From positions 1 to 5,981 of the forward strand of contig JBJYWI010000130.1 of the NCBI GenBank assembly GCA_046259385.1: DNA of 5,981 nt, read 5' to 3'. Position numbers and translations under genes: made by a program. The notes under the pieces were generated by a model. It saw only the letters and a list, made by a program, of their open reading frames with translations, was not told where the DNA came from and did no database searches. The DNA comes from CAVWDI01 sp046259385. GTDB lineage: Bacteria > Chloroflexota > Anaerolineae > Anaerolineales > UBA4823. Positions 5,906-5,981 of the stretch are shown piece after piece (the stretch's first letter is position 1; every line of letters starts with the position of its first letter).

Positions 5906-5981
5906 TTATACAATGTTCTGTTTAGATTGGTAGAAATTGGGGTTTTCCCGGTACCATTTGATTGTTTCCGGCAAACCATTT
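5906..5981 (-). CDS. C-terminus of a probable NAD-dependent SDR sugar dehydratase/epimerase (runs off right edge)
   Basis: The minus strand from the right edge reads 24 codons ending in TAA at 5906-5908. The residues NGLPETIKWYRENPNFYQ match the usual end of extended SDR nucleotide-sugar enzymes (dTDP-glucose 4,6-dehydratase, GDP-mannose dehydratase and epimerase types), where a G-L-x-x-T-I-x-W-Y helix closes the protein. The other two frames show no such pattern. The stop lies 21 bp before the nucleotidyltransferase start, which fits one operon. The start, the Rossmann motif and the Ser/Tyr/Lys catalytic residues lie outside the window, so the activity cannot be specified. Confidence 0.75.
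   Translation of the reverse strand, partial: NGLPETIKWYRENPNFYQSKQNIV

Overview
All genes in this window lie on the minus strand and read from right to left. It looks like part of an extracellular or cell-surface polysaccharide (EPS/capsule/O-antigen type) biosynthesis locus. In transcription order it holds: the last 24 codons of a probable nucleotide-sugar SDR dehydratase/epimerase (right edge), a sugar-1-phosphate nucleotidyltransferase, a DegT/DnrJ-family sugar aminotransferase, a polytopic Wzy/WaaL-type polymerase or ligase, a fused Wzz/Wzc-type chain-length regulator with a bacterial tyrosine kinase domain, and the start of a small four-cysteine protein that runs off the left edge.

Organism: I infer a bacterium of the phylum Chloroflexota, perhaps Anaerolineae, with moderate to low confidence. 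The reasons are the Pro-Thr-rich low-complexity segment inside the kinase's extracytoplasmic region, the style of the kinase and DegT sequences, and the left-edge protein. That protein's C-P-F-I-G ... S-P-x-N-x-C ... H-Q-x(3)-C-L ... C pattern is one I associate from memory with uncharacterised Chloroflexota proteins. Genes look close to 50% GC by eye, and the long gap is clearly more AT-rich. There is no marker gene, tRNA, rRNA, insertion sequence or CRISPR array in the window.

Layout: 5906-5981 SDR C-terminus; 5162-5884 nucleotidyltransferase, 21 bp after the SDR stop; 4020-5165 aminotransferase, overlapping the previous gene by 4 bp (ATGA); a 95-bp gap; 2617-3924 polymerase/ligase, apparently starting with TTG; a 495-bp AT-rich gap (2122-2616) with a candidate promoter, an imperfect tandem duplication and several short open frames but no recognisable gene; 208-2121 tyrosine kinase; 1-215 cysteine-motif protein, overlapping the kinase stop by 8 bp.

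How they fit: the SDR, nucleotidyltransferase and aminotransferase make a short nucleotide-activated (amino)sugar pathway. The Wzy/WaaL-like membrane protein polymerises or transfers the lipid-linked glycan. The Wzc-like kinase controls chain length and export. The cysteine protein is translationally coupled to the kinase, so it may work with it. The least described parts are this cysteine-motif protein, the Ser/Thr/Pro-rich insert in the kinase's coiled-coil region, and the 495-bp gap.
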